Assembly (NCBI GenBank): GCA_039096225.1
Contig: JBBPEB010000015.1
Location: forward strand, 124,001-188,000
DNA length: 64,000 bases
Reading direction: 5' to 3'
Source of the DNA: Blastocystis sp. Blastoise
Lineage: Eukaryota; Sar; Bigyra; Opalinata; Blastocystidae
A program made the position numbers and the translations under genes. The notes beneath the pieces are model-generated. The model was not told the origin of the DNA, made no database searches, and saw only the letters and a list, made by a program, of their open reading frames with translations. This document shows, in pieces, positions 48,015-63,521 of this stretch. Every line of letters starts with the position of its first letter. Within the stretch, counting starts at the first letter, position 1.

Positions 48015-48891
48015 ACAATATTTAATAATACTCTTAACTTTCCATATAAATATTCTCCCAATTCTTATTTTATTTTATTTTATTTTTCATTATTTATGTA
48101 ATAAATGTATATATTATACCATAAAAGTGATATATGTTTTATATGATTTATTTTAGAGGTACATTTTCTTATAATGATTTGTTGACTGTTGTATTTGTGA
48201 CTAATAACTTCAATACTATTTCGAAAAAGCATGACTAATAATTATTTTAATTTATGTTAAGGCTAGGTACTTTTATCTTTAAAAAAATAAAAATGTAATC
48301 AAGCAGAAATTTTCAAAGAATTTCATTTTGTTTCAAGTGTAATTATGAAATTCTACCAACACTAACTGACTTCAATTATGATGAAGAATTGTTTTCTTTA
48401 AAAAGATAGACAACGAGAATGAATCTCAAGTTATATATGGGTTTTTAAACTATATTTCTGTTTATACCTTAGTTATATTTTTATTTCATGTTGATATTGC
48501 CATAGGTTCAGTTTCATGTACATGAATTTCAGGTTATAACTTACTTTAAAGTTCAGACACTGAGTTTAGAAACTAGTGTATTAAGAAATTGATTAATTTG
48601 ATTAGAATGAGAGTTTTATAATTTAATATTTATAATAAATTAAATCTTTCGTTGCTTTTCAAGTTGAGGATAGAGTGGAGATATTTAAAAAAACAATGTT
48701 AAAAAAAATTAGTTAACAAACAAAAATGATTCAAAAGACACTATTAGGAAAAGAGGAATAAAAAATAAAATAGAAAAAGAGAGCTAATATAACTTGAAAA
48801 AAAATAGAAACATGATAATATATAAAACAAGAAATTTTTTGGATTAAGAAGATGAAAACAGAAAAAGAATAAAAAAAAATATATATTTATT
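48015..48891. other. region 3' of the transposase, no gene seen
   Basis: About 880 bp between the transposase stop and the 3' end of the NAA60-like gene. It contains no credible ORF. It is compositionally more mixed than the introns and may include the 3' end of the transposon. I found no sequence matching the reverse complement of the 5' flank. Confidence 0.55.
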
Positions 48892-49355
48892 TTATGAATC
48901 TGAAAACAACCATTTAAAGTAATATAAAGTATCCCTATAGATACATATATAAACAAAGTAGAAATGATGAGAATAGAATAGTAAATTATATATAAATAAA
49001 TAATGAATTGAATAAACATACATAAAGTATTGATACCATGCTGTTATAGGTTCTGCATTATTTATTAATTGGCAATATAAATAAGAAGATTTATATTGAC
49101 CTTGTATATAATAAAAGTCTATAAAAATAGATAATGATTTTTAATAATATTGTATATAAAATAAATTGATGATTCTTGAAATTAGAAAAATATATAATAA
49201 TGTATATATAATAATAATATAATATATATATAATATATATAATATATATATACTACGAATGCATGCTAATTTTCGAAATCCATTTTTATTATAAAAATGA
49301 ATAGCTTCTTCATTAGACTCTAATACATGTAGAAATATCTATAAATAACATATAT

Positions 49356-49388
<33 letters not shown>

Positions 49389-49897
49389 CTCCAGCGCAAG
49401 TGGTTTTACATTTAGGAATTGATATAATTTGATGAATTAGTTCACTTCCTATATGAAGATGTTTATACTCAGGAATAACAGCTATATTCATTATATAAAA
49501 GATATCTTCAAATTGATAGGAGCATCGAATATAAGAATAAACATCTGTAAAGGTAGTTGGACGATACTGACAAATAATTGCTCCTATAATTTTCTAGAAA
49601 AAAAAAACATATATAAATATATATTATTATTATCATAGAAATATTAATTCTTTTAACAGCAAATAAAAAATTAAAATATCTTAAATAACAACTATATACC
49701 GACTCGTTTGTCTTTTGGTCTATTATTTCAGCAACATAGCTATATAATGAATTTTGTTCAAACCAGCCAATCTTTAAGGATTCATAAAATGCTTGTGGAT
49801 ATCGAATTGGATAAGCTTCCTCAAAGATAGATTTAATCTGTTGAACATCTTCTTCTTGAAGAGCACGATAATGAATTGTTGATAATGTCGATTCCAT
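48892..49897 (-). CDS. N-alpha-acetyltransferase 60-like (GNAT family)
   Basis: NAA60 acetylates the N termini of membrane proteins from the Golgi surface. The N-terminal exon (ATG at 49897) reads IHYRALQEEDVQQIKSIFEE then YPIRYPQAFYESL, the same layout as the start of NAA60. Later exons give FYIMNIAVIPEYKHLHIGSE (beta4 and acetyl-CoA loop) and IFLHVLESNEEAIHFYNKNG (beta5-alpha4, very close to the LHVLTTNNTAINFYE family block). The last exon has a hydrophobic Tyr-rich stretch that could be the membrane-associating tail. It ends in TAA at 48892. The acetyl-CoA loop is unusual: the family's RKHGIGS appears as HLHIGSE, with His where the first Gly normally sits. About five exons with TA-rich introns. 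Confidence 0.85.
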
Positions 49898-50290
49898 AGA
49901 TCATTACACTTCCTATACTTTTATCTTGTGTTTCCAACTACTATTCATTATAGAAAACATAGAAATAAAAAGAAAAATTGTTATAAATTTGAAGATGAAG
50001 AATGATAGGCAAGAATTAAAATACTTAATATGTTCTTGATGTTGTGACTAGATTCGTGAAAGAAAAGAAAACTTGCTATAATTCACAATAAAGATCAAAT
50101 ATGAAAATTAAAAACAAATCTGATTTTTCTTTTTGTTAACGGTAACTAATCAAAAACTGGGTACAATCTCGTATTTTTTCACGAAAAAGAATAAATTATT
50201 GTTCTTTTTATATAGTTTTTATTTTTAAATGATATTTAAGCAGAATTCTAGTTTATATATACAATTCATACGATTATTAACTCAGTAAAA
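49898..50290. other. intergenic region, no gene seen
   Basis: About 390 bp of AT-rich DNA upstream of the NAA60-like start. No coding exon, repeat or RNA gene recognised. Confidence 0.6.
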
Positions 50291-50578
50291 TCATTTTAGT
50301 TGCGTTTTCCTGTTTTTTTTTTTCTTTTTCCTATCATTATTGAAAAGCATACGAAGATTCATTGAACTTATAGGATGTGATGATTGCAGGAGAATAAAAT
50401 TATGCAAAATATTTTTCATTTTATTAAAAAAAAATACAAATGAGCTGATTAAAGCTTGAAAATCATCATTTGTTGTATATAAAGTATGTATATTAATGAA
50501 GAATTGTACCTCTTTTAGTATACGTAATAAATCTGAATTCAAACAAAAATGAAACATAACATAAATTGAAAAATACAT
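50291..50578 (-). CDS. possible small hypothetical protein (doubtful)
   Basis: A 95-codon frame gives a hydrophobic N terminus, a polar helical middle (IHTLYTTNDDFQALISS) and a very basic end (NNDRKKKKKNRKTQLK). A GTACAATTC...TTTCAAG stretch inside could be an intron. It ends in TGA, whereas all confidently called host genes here end in TAA, which counts against it. I recognise no family. It may be one exon of a small gene, or chance. Confidence 0.3.
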   Translation of the reverse strand: MYFSIYVMFHFCLNSDLLRILKEVQFFINIHTLYTTNDDFQALISSFVFFFNKMKNILHNFILLQSSHPISSMNLRMLFNNDRKKKKKNRKTQLK

Positions 50579-50728
50579 GTTTAATAAAAGGATAAAACAG
50601 AATAAATCATTAACAATTACAAACTACGACAAATAATATGAATATCTAAAAATAAATCATAACACAAAAAAAAACATCAAAAATAATTTAAGAATAATAA
50701 AAAAGAAAAGAACAAAATATTTTAAGCC

Positions 50729-53700
50729 TTATACAAGTACTTCCGGTTTTACAGGATCTTCGGCTTTTTGACTACAACGAATATTATATATTTGAGATAG
50801 AAGAGTAAAAATAAATAGTATCAAATACATGCCAAGAAGACATGTAATGATTATCCATAGATATAAATAACTTTCATTGAAAATAGAGTGAGTTTGAGAA
50901 GAAGAATAGGTAACAGAATAAATTGAACTAATTTCATTGTTTTTATGATTCTGTATTATATCCATTAAATGTGTATTATTATGATTAAAATAATCTTCAA
51001 GATATGTATTGATTGGATCTAAAAGATACGCTGACGTATAGAGATTATATATTATGCTTACTGTATTCTTTTGTATTGAATATTTAGATATTATCAATTG
51101 AATAGAGAATGAAGGGTCTATAATAGATAATGGTATAGAGACAAGTTCTCGGATATTTTCATAGGTTTGTGGATTTGACATTGTGAATGTTTCATTCGTA
51201 AGGAAATCAATAGTGAAATCCATGAGTATTCTGTCTCTTGGTGGAAGAGTAATCATAGAAGTGTCTGTACAATGAGAAGAATCAGTATTCATCCATTCTC
51301 CTTGACTGTGATCTTTATTTGGAGAGCAGTATCGTGTAATTACACCAGAATAAGGAGAAGGACACCATTTATATTGTGTTGATAATATAGTAGTTTCATT
51401 CCATTCACTTGTAGATTCACATACTACATTTTGAATAACTATAGTAATAGTAGCTGTCAAAGACTCCTCTAATTTATTTGTTAATTTAATCTTTACAATA
51501 GAATTATAAAGTTCTTTTGGAGTTCCAGAAATCATACCATTTGATTTATTCAACTTAAGACCTTTAGGAAGATGACCATTTATAGAAAAATGAGTAATAC
51601 CTCCTCCTGAGAATGTAGGAATAACCACGGGAATAGCCGAGTATATAAATCCTTGTATAGAGTTTATTGGATATGTAAGAGATAAAGGATTTAATATACA
51701 ATAATTTTGAGGTTCATTCCATCCATTAAGAGTACAAGTACGTATTTGATTCCCTGAATAATTGATACTATCTTCACAAGGAAGTATAATAGTAGTATTA
51801 ACAAGCGATGTATTCCAAATACCCTCTTGGTCACAATGTGTTCTTATACATTCATTTATAACATTACTCCATTGTCCAGTTGTTCCATTACAATATCTAT
51901 ATATACGTCCAGAATAATGAGTTGTATCAAAACATTCATATTCTCTATAAGTATCAATAAGTGTAGTTTCCCAATGTATACCTTCAACTTCTTCATCTTC
52001 ACAAGCATATCGTACACATTGTATATTAATATCTTCCCATTCTTTAGAAGAATTACAATAACGAGTTTGCATGCCTATATACATTGGAGGACAAGGTAAA
52101 GAAAGTGAAGTATCATGAAGTGTAGGATACCATATTCCATCTTCAGAGCAGAATTGATATTCACATGTATTTACAATATCTGTCCATTCATTATTACTTG
52201 TACATTCTCTTTGTATATATCCTGTGAAATTAGTAGGACAAGGATATATAAATTGATGATTTGCAACTATATCTGGCCATAGAGTGTCATGATGACAATA
52301 AGAATATATTTGAATACTTATTTCTACACAAGTAGGTAAATTCGATAAATGAATAAATCCACATATTCTATATTGATTATATGATAAAGTTGAATTAGTT
52401 GAAATAAGCTGACCTGTTTGATTGTTAAAAAGAAGAGGTAAAAGAGGAAGAGGAGATATTGTATATATAGAGAAGCTATAAGAAGAAGAAGGAGAAATAG
52501 TAAAAGAATCCATTTCATTAAAAGAATATGTATATTGATCGTATGAAAGTGGATGCTGAGGATGTATATCGTTCATATAAGAAAAGAGAAATGATGTTAT
52601 TTGTAGAAAATCATTATTTACTGTAGAATCTAGAGAATAAAAAGGATTAAGAGAAAAACAAGAGTATAGGATATTAATAATGAATGATTAAAATGGTATT
52701 TTATAAATATATACGAATAACTAATTTTACTGCATCCCAATAGATATTATTAGAAGATAAAGTGAATGTTTTTGATTGAATATTACTAATCCATTGTATA
52801 TCATGTTGCGTATCTAAAAGTATCCATTCATCATTATTATCATTATTGTTATTATTAGATTTTGATCCATAAAGATCCCATGAAGTAGGAGAATATTTCT
52901 TTACACTATTAACAAGTGTATACATACTCAGTTTATATTGACTATATATATGTTATAATTAATAAAAATTTATATATACTATGTGTAGAATAATAATATC
53001 ATTTAATTAACATAAGATAATTTGTAAATAATGAAATATATATAAATATAAAATGATGAATAAAAAAGAATTACATACGATTGTCCTTTAAAATGAATAG
53101 TGATTTCAGTATTAGCACTTTTACCATAAAACATTGAATTATAGGAATTATCAAATAAGTCTGAGCATTGACCATAAGAATCAGTAGGTAATTTACTTCC
53201 AGGACTACAAGATACGGAAGCAGGAATACTTAAAGGTACTATATATAATATATATTTTATACAATAATAAAATGATTAGGAAAAATATGAATTATGATGA
53301 TGAAGTAATAGTAACAAAAAGAATAAAATGATGAGGAAAAATAGAGAGAAAATATTGATAAAAAAAGAGATTAAATACACTAAAGAAAATAAATATTTTT
53401 TTATTTATATATATATATTAAATATAATAATATTATACAATTATCTTGATGTGTATAAGTCTGTATATAGCAATCAAATGGATCTGAGATAATAGTGTGA
53501 AGATTATCCATATGGGTCTCTATAGCTATTATATATGTATCTACAGAATCTGTTGAAGATATGAACATAGACACAGGAATAAACTTACTATGTAATAATA
53601 ATAGAATATATAAACTAATATAATACTAATAATAATATAATAAAGATAATAATTAGAATAATAATAATAATATAATAATATAATAATAATATAATAATAA

Positions 53701-54239
53701 TATAATAAATATAATAATAATATAATAATAATAACAAATACGAAAACCATTGAGGTTTATTATTATAAGTCGTTGAGTGATGAGAAGGAACAATAGGTAT
53801 TCTATTAATATATAGATAGACAAAAAAGAAGAATATTTAAAAAAATCTATAAGAACATATTTATATATAAGAATATAAGATAATAACTTAATATACTCCG
53901 GTAAATTGAATCGAAACACACTAATTCCATTTATATACACTATAAATCCTAAAGTTGTATATACATGAACTAAAATAGCTTCACTATTATTCAAAGTAGA
54001 GTTAATTGTATATCTATAATATCGAGTATCCATTTGAGGTTCAATAATATTTTGTTGTTTAGATATCCATTCTGTTTGAGGGATAAAAAGAGGAAGTTGC
54101 CAATTAGTATCATATTGATAATGATTAGAATATATATATGCAGAATGAATACGAAGAAACATTGTAGAAAAAGACACTAGAAAAGAATAACAGTTCAATA
54201 CTCATATAAATGATATTCTAATATTGAATAAATAAATAA

Positions 54240-54275
<36 letters not shown>

Positions 54276-54842
54276 TTGAAATTTATTGATTTGTGTGTGA
54301 GTTGTTTTTCTGGTTGATATTCAAATGTAGCTCGATATAATTCATAATCATTATAAGAAAAAATAATCCAAGCAGAATCTCCATAAGAATACCAACCACC
54401 TGGTTCCCTATATATACAGAAAAAGAAATCATTATTTTTATTCCAATAAAATACTTTATTCAATAATATATCATTAAAAAGAAAAGAACAACAATATAAT
54501 AATCATATATATAAATATACTTTGATTGTAGTTCTAAAAAGTAGTTTGCTTCCAACTTCATACAGATTTCAAATCTTTGAGTTTTATATTCATCTGCAAC
54601 TGTCGTCGTACTTGAATAAACTAACTTTCCAGATTTGGAACCTTCATATAAGCTCCAAGTCTCATCAAGACCGAAAATACCTACCTCCCTTCTTACATCT
54701 ATAGAATATTCATTCTGTTCACAATTCAAAGCAAGAACTATATAAATGTGAGTAGAATTGTATGAAAAATTTCATGAGGTTCTGAGATATTATAGATCCA
54801 CATACTGGTAAGTATAAAAAAACTTAATATTATAAAATTCAT
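50729..54842 (-). CDS. surface/secreted mosaic protein: discoidin-like, Sushi/HRM-like Cys modules, Ig-like domain, one TM
   Basis: The ATG at 54842 plus a splice (ACCA|GTATGTGG...ATATAG|TTC) gives a signal peptide, MNFIILSFFILTILALNC. Seven or so exons follow with beta-rich ectodomain sequence. A discoidin-like segment at 52930-52740 contains SPTSWDLYGSK and EWILLDTQ. Exon 52576-50729 (615 codons) holds five four-Cys modules of Sushi/hormone-receptor-motif type, with patterns such as CSEDGIWYPT, GMQTRYC, CDQEGIWNTS and SGNQIRTC. Between modules 4 and 5 sits a putative Ig (He_PIG-like) domain with HLPKGLKLNKSNGMISGTP. Near the C terminus is a single transmembrane helix (LYLWIIITCLLGMYLILFIF) and a short cytoplasmic tail. 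N-glycosylation sequons (NxS/T) are frequent. Such proteins are typically cell-surface adhesion or recognition proteins; its ligand is unknown. Stop TAA. Confidence 0.83.
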
Positions 54843-55126
54843 AAGTATATCATATAAAAAAGTATTCACTAGAATAAAAAGAAAAATAGTTTTTTTTATA
54901 TTCAGAGTTATTCCTAGGTTTTTCTTTTGAATTTTTCTAAAAATGGACAGAATTTCTGAATATAATCCTGTTTTTTTGTGAAAAATAATTTTAAATTAAA
55001 TATATGTGAAATAAGACTAGATTCTTGATATTCATCAGATTTGAAATGTAATATTATTTAAACCATTCATATGTCATTTATATGATAGAAGAAAAAGTGT
55101 GAATAAACAAATTAAGTTTCAGAAAA
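54843..55126. promoter_or_regulatory. divergent intergenic region (surface protein / small coiled-coil gene)
   Basis: About 280 bp lie between two start codons pointing away from each other. No coding sequence is visible, so both promoters are presumably here. Confidence 0.45.
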
Positions 55127-55423
55127 ATGGAAGATCACGAAGTATAATATTAATTCTATACTTATATATATAACCACACTATTTTAGTTACAAACAATAG
55201 AGATTCTAGGTAATCTAGCCTCAGCATTACATCAAGTATCCTTTTTATAGTTTTATTTTCTTTTATATATTATTTTAAAATAGACCTCAGATGTTATAAC
55301 AAAGATGAATAAGCAAGTGAATCAACTTAATCAACATATGAGACAATTAGAACAAAATCTTGTATATTCTGTATTATTTACTTTAATTAGGATCATTATC
55401 GTGATAATCATTATAGGGATTAA
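55127..55423 (+). CDS. four-exon gene for a 57-residue coiled-coil protein
   Basis: Exons 55127-55141, 55188-55235, 55284-55361 and 55391-55423 total 174 bases, exactly 57 codons plus TAA. All three introns are phase 0, begin GTAT and end TAG. The protein reads MEDHELQTIEILGNLASALH then a heptad-like stretch, MNKQVNQLNQHMRQLEQNL, and ends in a repeated DHYRD/NHYRD. Its size and single amphipathic helix resemble small subunits of multi-protein assemblies, such as DASH/DAD kinetochore subunits or HSBP1-like proteins, but I cannot assign it to any family. The consistent intron phases and splice signals are the case for a real gene. Single-frame ORF searching would miss it because the longest exon is 78 bp. 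Confidence 0.6.
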
Positions 55424-55782
55424 TGTGCACACCGTTTCAAAGTTCGGTTTATGATTACAAATTGCAGCAAAAGAAACAATCTTAAGTTCTTTTTTGTTTG
55501 TTCATAATAACAAAAAATAAAACAATAAATACTAATAATATATTTTTTAAAAAGTTCAATGATACTATGTTGTGTTGTGTTGCGTTGTGATTTTAAAATC
55601 ACACCATTTATCAAATAATAATTCAACAATTATATAATAATAAAAAACGAATCTAATAATGATTTTTATTTTTTGAACTATACAAATACCTAAAACACTT
55701 GTTCAACTAGATTTTAACAGATAGAGAATAAAAGTAGACTCAACGAAACATGGAATACAAAAATCTATAGGATATTTCATCA
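55424..55782. other. intergenic region between convergent genes, no gene seen
   Basis: About 360 bp. It contains a minus-strand open frame with no coding character and a small TGTTGTGTTGTGTTGCG motif near 55570. Nothing else was recognised. Confidence 0.55.
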
Positions 55783-58412
55783 TTATTCTTCTTGTTTTCC
55801 ATCTATAGATTGATATTTCATAGAAGAAACATCAATTCCTGGAATAGGAAAGGAGGAAGCAAATTCTGCAACTTCATGAGCAACTTTCTATAGGATTTAT
55901 ATATCATATAGAATAAAAGGATATAAAAACATATTTAGAAAATAGAATATTAAAAAAATATTTATAAAATAGAATATTAAAAAAAATTTAGAAAACAGAA
56001 TATTAAAAAAAAACACTTATAAAATAGAAGATAAAAAAAAAAACATTTATAAAATAGAATATTTAAAAAAAAACACTTATAAAATAGAAAAAAAATGTTA
56101 TTTATATACCTGAATATCTTTATTGTTAGGAACACCTAATAGCCAATCTTTTAATAATTTCCCTTTTTCAGTTTGTATATCTAAAGCAATATGAACTGCC
56201 TTATCTAAAAAGTCAGCAATCTTCACAAAATCCTCTTCTTTAAATCCTCTGGAAGTAAGGGCAGGTGAACCGATACGAACGCCTCCAGGATTATATGCAG
56301 ATTTATCTCCATGTACAGTATTCTTATTCAATGATATATTAATTAACTCACATATCTTTTCCATTTTATTTCCACTTAATCCCTATAGAAATCATATATA
56401 ATATACTAAGATTGATTCTATAGATGTATAAAATAGGAATAGAAATAATATTAACAAGAGAACATATAATAATCATATATATATATATAAACAACTTACA
56501 GTTGGTCTTAAGTCCCACAGAATTAGATGATTATCTGTACCATGAGTACAAATAGTATATCCTTTATTAAGAAGTGCGTCAGCAAGCGCTTTTGCATTCT
56601 TCTTTATTTGTATACAATACTCTTTATATTCTGAAGTCATCACTTCTTTTAATTGACAAGCAATACCTGCTATTTGATGCTCGTGAGGACCACCCTGTAT
56701 TATAGTATATTATATATTATATATTATATATTATATATTATATATTATATATTATATAATATATAATATATAATATATAATATATAATATATAATATATA
56801 ATATATAATATATAATATATAATATATAATATATAATATATAATATATAATATATAATATATAATATATAATATATAATATATAATATATAATATATAAT
56901 ATATAATATATAATATATAATATATATTATATATTATATATTATATACAATTATATATTATATATTTTATATTATATACAATTATATGAAGAATAAAAAA
57001 AACAAAAAAATATCATTATAAAACAAGTAATATATTTTTCTTAAATAACTACATAATATAAGAAATACATACTTGAAGACCAGGGAAAACAGCATCATTG
57101 ATTTTCTTTTCAAAGTCTCTTTCATCTTTCTTAAAGAAGATCATACCCGCTCTAGGACCTCTAAGAGATTTATGAGTAGTTGTAGTCACTATATCACAAT
57201 ACTCAAAAGGATTCGCAGCTTCTTGGGTAGCTACAAGACCCGATATATGAGCCATATCCATCATTAAATAAGCACCAATAGAATCAGCTATAGCACGAAA
57301 ACGGGCATAATCATATTCACGGGGATAAGCAGAAGCACCCGCTATAATCAATTGAGGTTTGAAATTAGTAGCTAACAGTTCTAACTCGTTATAATCAATT
57401 AAACCTGTATCTTCACAAATATGATAAGGCATTGTCTCATAATATATAGAAGTAGAAGATAAATTCTTACGACCATTCCTATTTATATATATATATAGGT
57501 AATAAATATAATCGATATATTCAATGTATTCATAATCATAATAAAAATAAAAGTAATTATAGTTCATATGATATATAAATAAACAATAAAATCATATATT
57601 TTTAATAATATAGGATCGATAGATAAACAATAAAACCATAATTCTAATATATATATATATATATATATATAGAAAACTTACTTTATGCTAAACGTACTAT
57701 ATCCATGGGTTAAGTGACCTCCTGACGGTAAATCAAGACCCATTACACGAGATCCAGGATGTAATAATCCTAAATAACTATAGAATCAGCATATTTATAA
57801 ATTATTTTCATGTAGAATTTTAAAAATATCAAAATATTAAAAAATATATACACAGCAAGATTTGCAGGAGAACCAGAATAAGGTTGTACATTGACTCCCC
57901 ATTGTTCAGGGTCTAAATGAAAAGCTTCTAAAGCTCTCTTTTGACATAATAACTCAATCTTATCAATCACACCATTTCCTCCATAATAACGATGATTTGG
58001 ATATCCCTCTGAATACTTATTCGTCAAACAAGAGCCTAGACATTCTAAAACTGCTTGAGACGTAAAGTTCTAAACAAAATAAATGTGAAATAAACCAAAT
58101 ACATTTAAAAATATAAAAAAAATAAAATAATTAAATACTTCAGAAGCAATCATCTCCAAACTTCTCCATTGTCTATTCTTTTCTTCTTCAATCATGTCGA
58201 ATAACTCAGGATCTTGCTCACTTAAAGGAATATGGCCCGACTTTTTTATGTGTAACAATATATATGTATAGTTTATGTACAGATTTCATTATTTCCATGC
58301 TGAACTCTGATATATAAAGACTATTTGAATGAAGTTTATGCAATAAATGAAAATATACTTTAGTGGTAAAATTACCCTCTTTTGAAATGTAACCGCCCAT
58401 TTCTATTTTCAT
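55783..58412 (-). CDS. serine hydroxymethyltransferase
   Basis: SHMT interconverts serine plus tetrahydrofolate with glycine plus methylene-tetrahydrofolate, using PLP. Conserved blocks are in order: [96 protein letters not shown] (PLP-binding Lys in THKS), [15 protein letters not shown] and [20 protein letters not shown]. About eight exons; the reconstructed protein is about 460-480 residues, the usual size. The first exon begins [18 protein letters not shown] (ATG at 58412) and is joined through an intron ending AAAAAAG. No clear mitochondrial presequence is visible, so a cytosolic form is likelier. Stop is TAA. One intron contains the inverted heptamer array at 56708-56955. Confidence 0.95.
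56708..56955. repeat. inverted heptanucleotide array (ATATATT)n / (AATATAT)n in an SHMT intron
   Basis: A block of ATATATT units runs to about 56755. It flips to its reverse complement AATATAT to about 56920, then flips back. The array is a long imperfect palindrome able to form a cruciform or a foldback in the pre-mRNA. Confidence 0.85.
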
Positions 58413-58844
58413 AATTATGAATTCAATTAATGCGAGAATTTCATTTTTATAAAAAGTATAGGATAATGCATAGAAGAATTCAGATTCATGCTGAAATAAT
58501 TTTAGATTTTTTATACTTCATTCATTCTTTTTCACTTACTGGTTGTGTTATTTTGAGTAAATACATTTTACATACGTATTTCAGAATAGTTAAATTAATA
58601 TACTATGTCTAGAGATCCTTTAAAACGTCAATCTTTTTCTAATCCAAATTAAGTTTCGTTATTTGTTCACAAATCTCTCAAAAATACATAGTGTTCAGTA
58701 TATAGAATATTTTAAATGCATTTATGAATTCCTTTATTACAAATGATTTTTTGTTTATCGTTCATTATTTATCGTTTGTTCTTGAATCAATTCAATGAAT
58801 GATTTTATACAATATCTGGTAATGAGAATCTATATCAATAGTAA
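58413..58844. promoter_or_regulatory. divergent intergenic region (SHMT / ASH-domain gene)
   Basis: About 430 bp separate two divergent start codons. One plus-strand open frame (58430-58612) lacks coding character. No known promoter motif recognised. Confidence 0.45.
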
Positions 58845-62554
<3,710 letters not shown>

Positions 62555-62887
62555 AAAACAAATATTTCTATTTGTAATTATATAGTTAAAAGTTATTCTA
62601 TTGGTATTTGTGTATTGTTAATATTTAAAACGTTAGTTATATATTTATACTATTGAGGGTCATTTGTATATTGAAATAAGAATCAGTTTTCTTTTATTTA
62701 TGTACAAATAAAAACATCATTTGTTATTCTATTATATTTTGCATTAATGATTTTTATATAGTATACATCGTATTACTATAATGTTTTAATATATATAATT
62801 GAAATTGAAAAATTATACTATAAATAGATAATAAAAATTGAATTAATATCATCATAATAAATAAATAAATAAAATAAAATGTTCTTT
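62555..62887. other. intergenic region between convergent genes, no gene seen
   Basis: About 330 bp between the stop codons of the ASH-domain gene (+) and the LRR gene (-). It is AT-rich with no ORF or array. Confidence 0.6.
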
Positions 62888-63474
62888 TTATTTTCTTCGT
62901 TTTGGATTATTATCTTCAAGATCTTCATCATTTATTAATATAGGATTGAATTTTAAAGAGAGGCCTTTTCTTTCTTGACCATTTGCTAACCAAATTGATC
63001 GTAATACAGATGGTAAATCTTGTATCTGATTATGTTCCAAATTGATTACTGTAGTATTCTTGTTACCTATTACATATATAGAATCATTAAGTAATATATA
63101 ATATTTTAATGAATAGAAAAACTAATCTATAACTCTATAATATTAGTATTAAAATATATGATTTTATAACAATAATAGTATATAAATCAATAATAGAATA
63201 GTATATCAATAAAACACTATGAATATACATGCCCAGTCTTCATCAATATTTGTAATAGAATTTTTATTTGCATAAAGTGTCATAAGGTTAGGAAGAAGAG
63301 ATAGACCTTCAGGAAGTGAATTCAACTGATTACTGTCTATTGCAAGAAACTATATACAAGTATAACTACTTTATTCTCTATGAATATAATACATATCTAG
63401 ATAGATAATATATATATAATACATATCTAGATACATAATATATATATATAATAAAATAACACATATCTAGATAC

Positions 63475-63521
<47 letters not shown>

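Noticed and set aside
48015-48720. Matching 3' terminal inverted repeat of the hAT element
   Set aside because: I searched by eye for the reverse complement of the 5' flank (including TAGAGATGG and AATTACGC) and found no convincing partner.
55420-55629. Minus-strand 69-codon frame between the small coiled-coil gene and SHMT
   Set aside because: There is no family similarity or splice support, and the composition is random.
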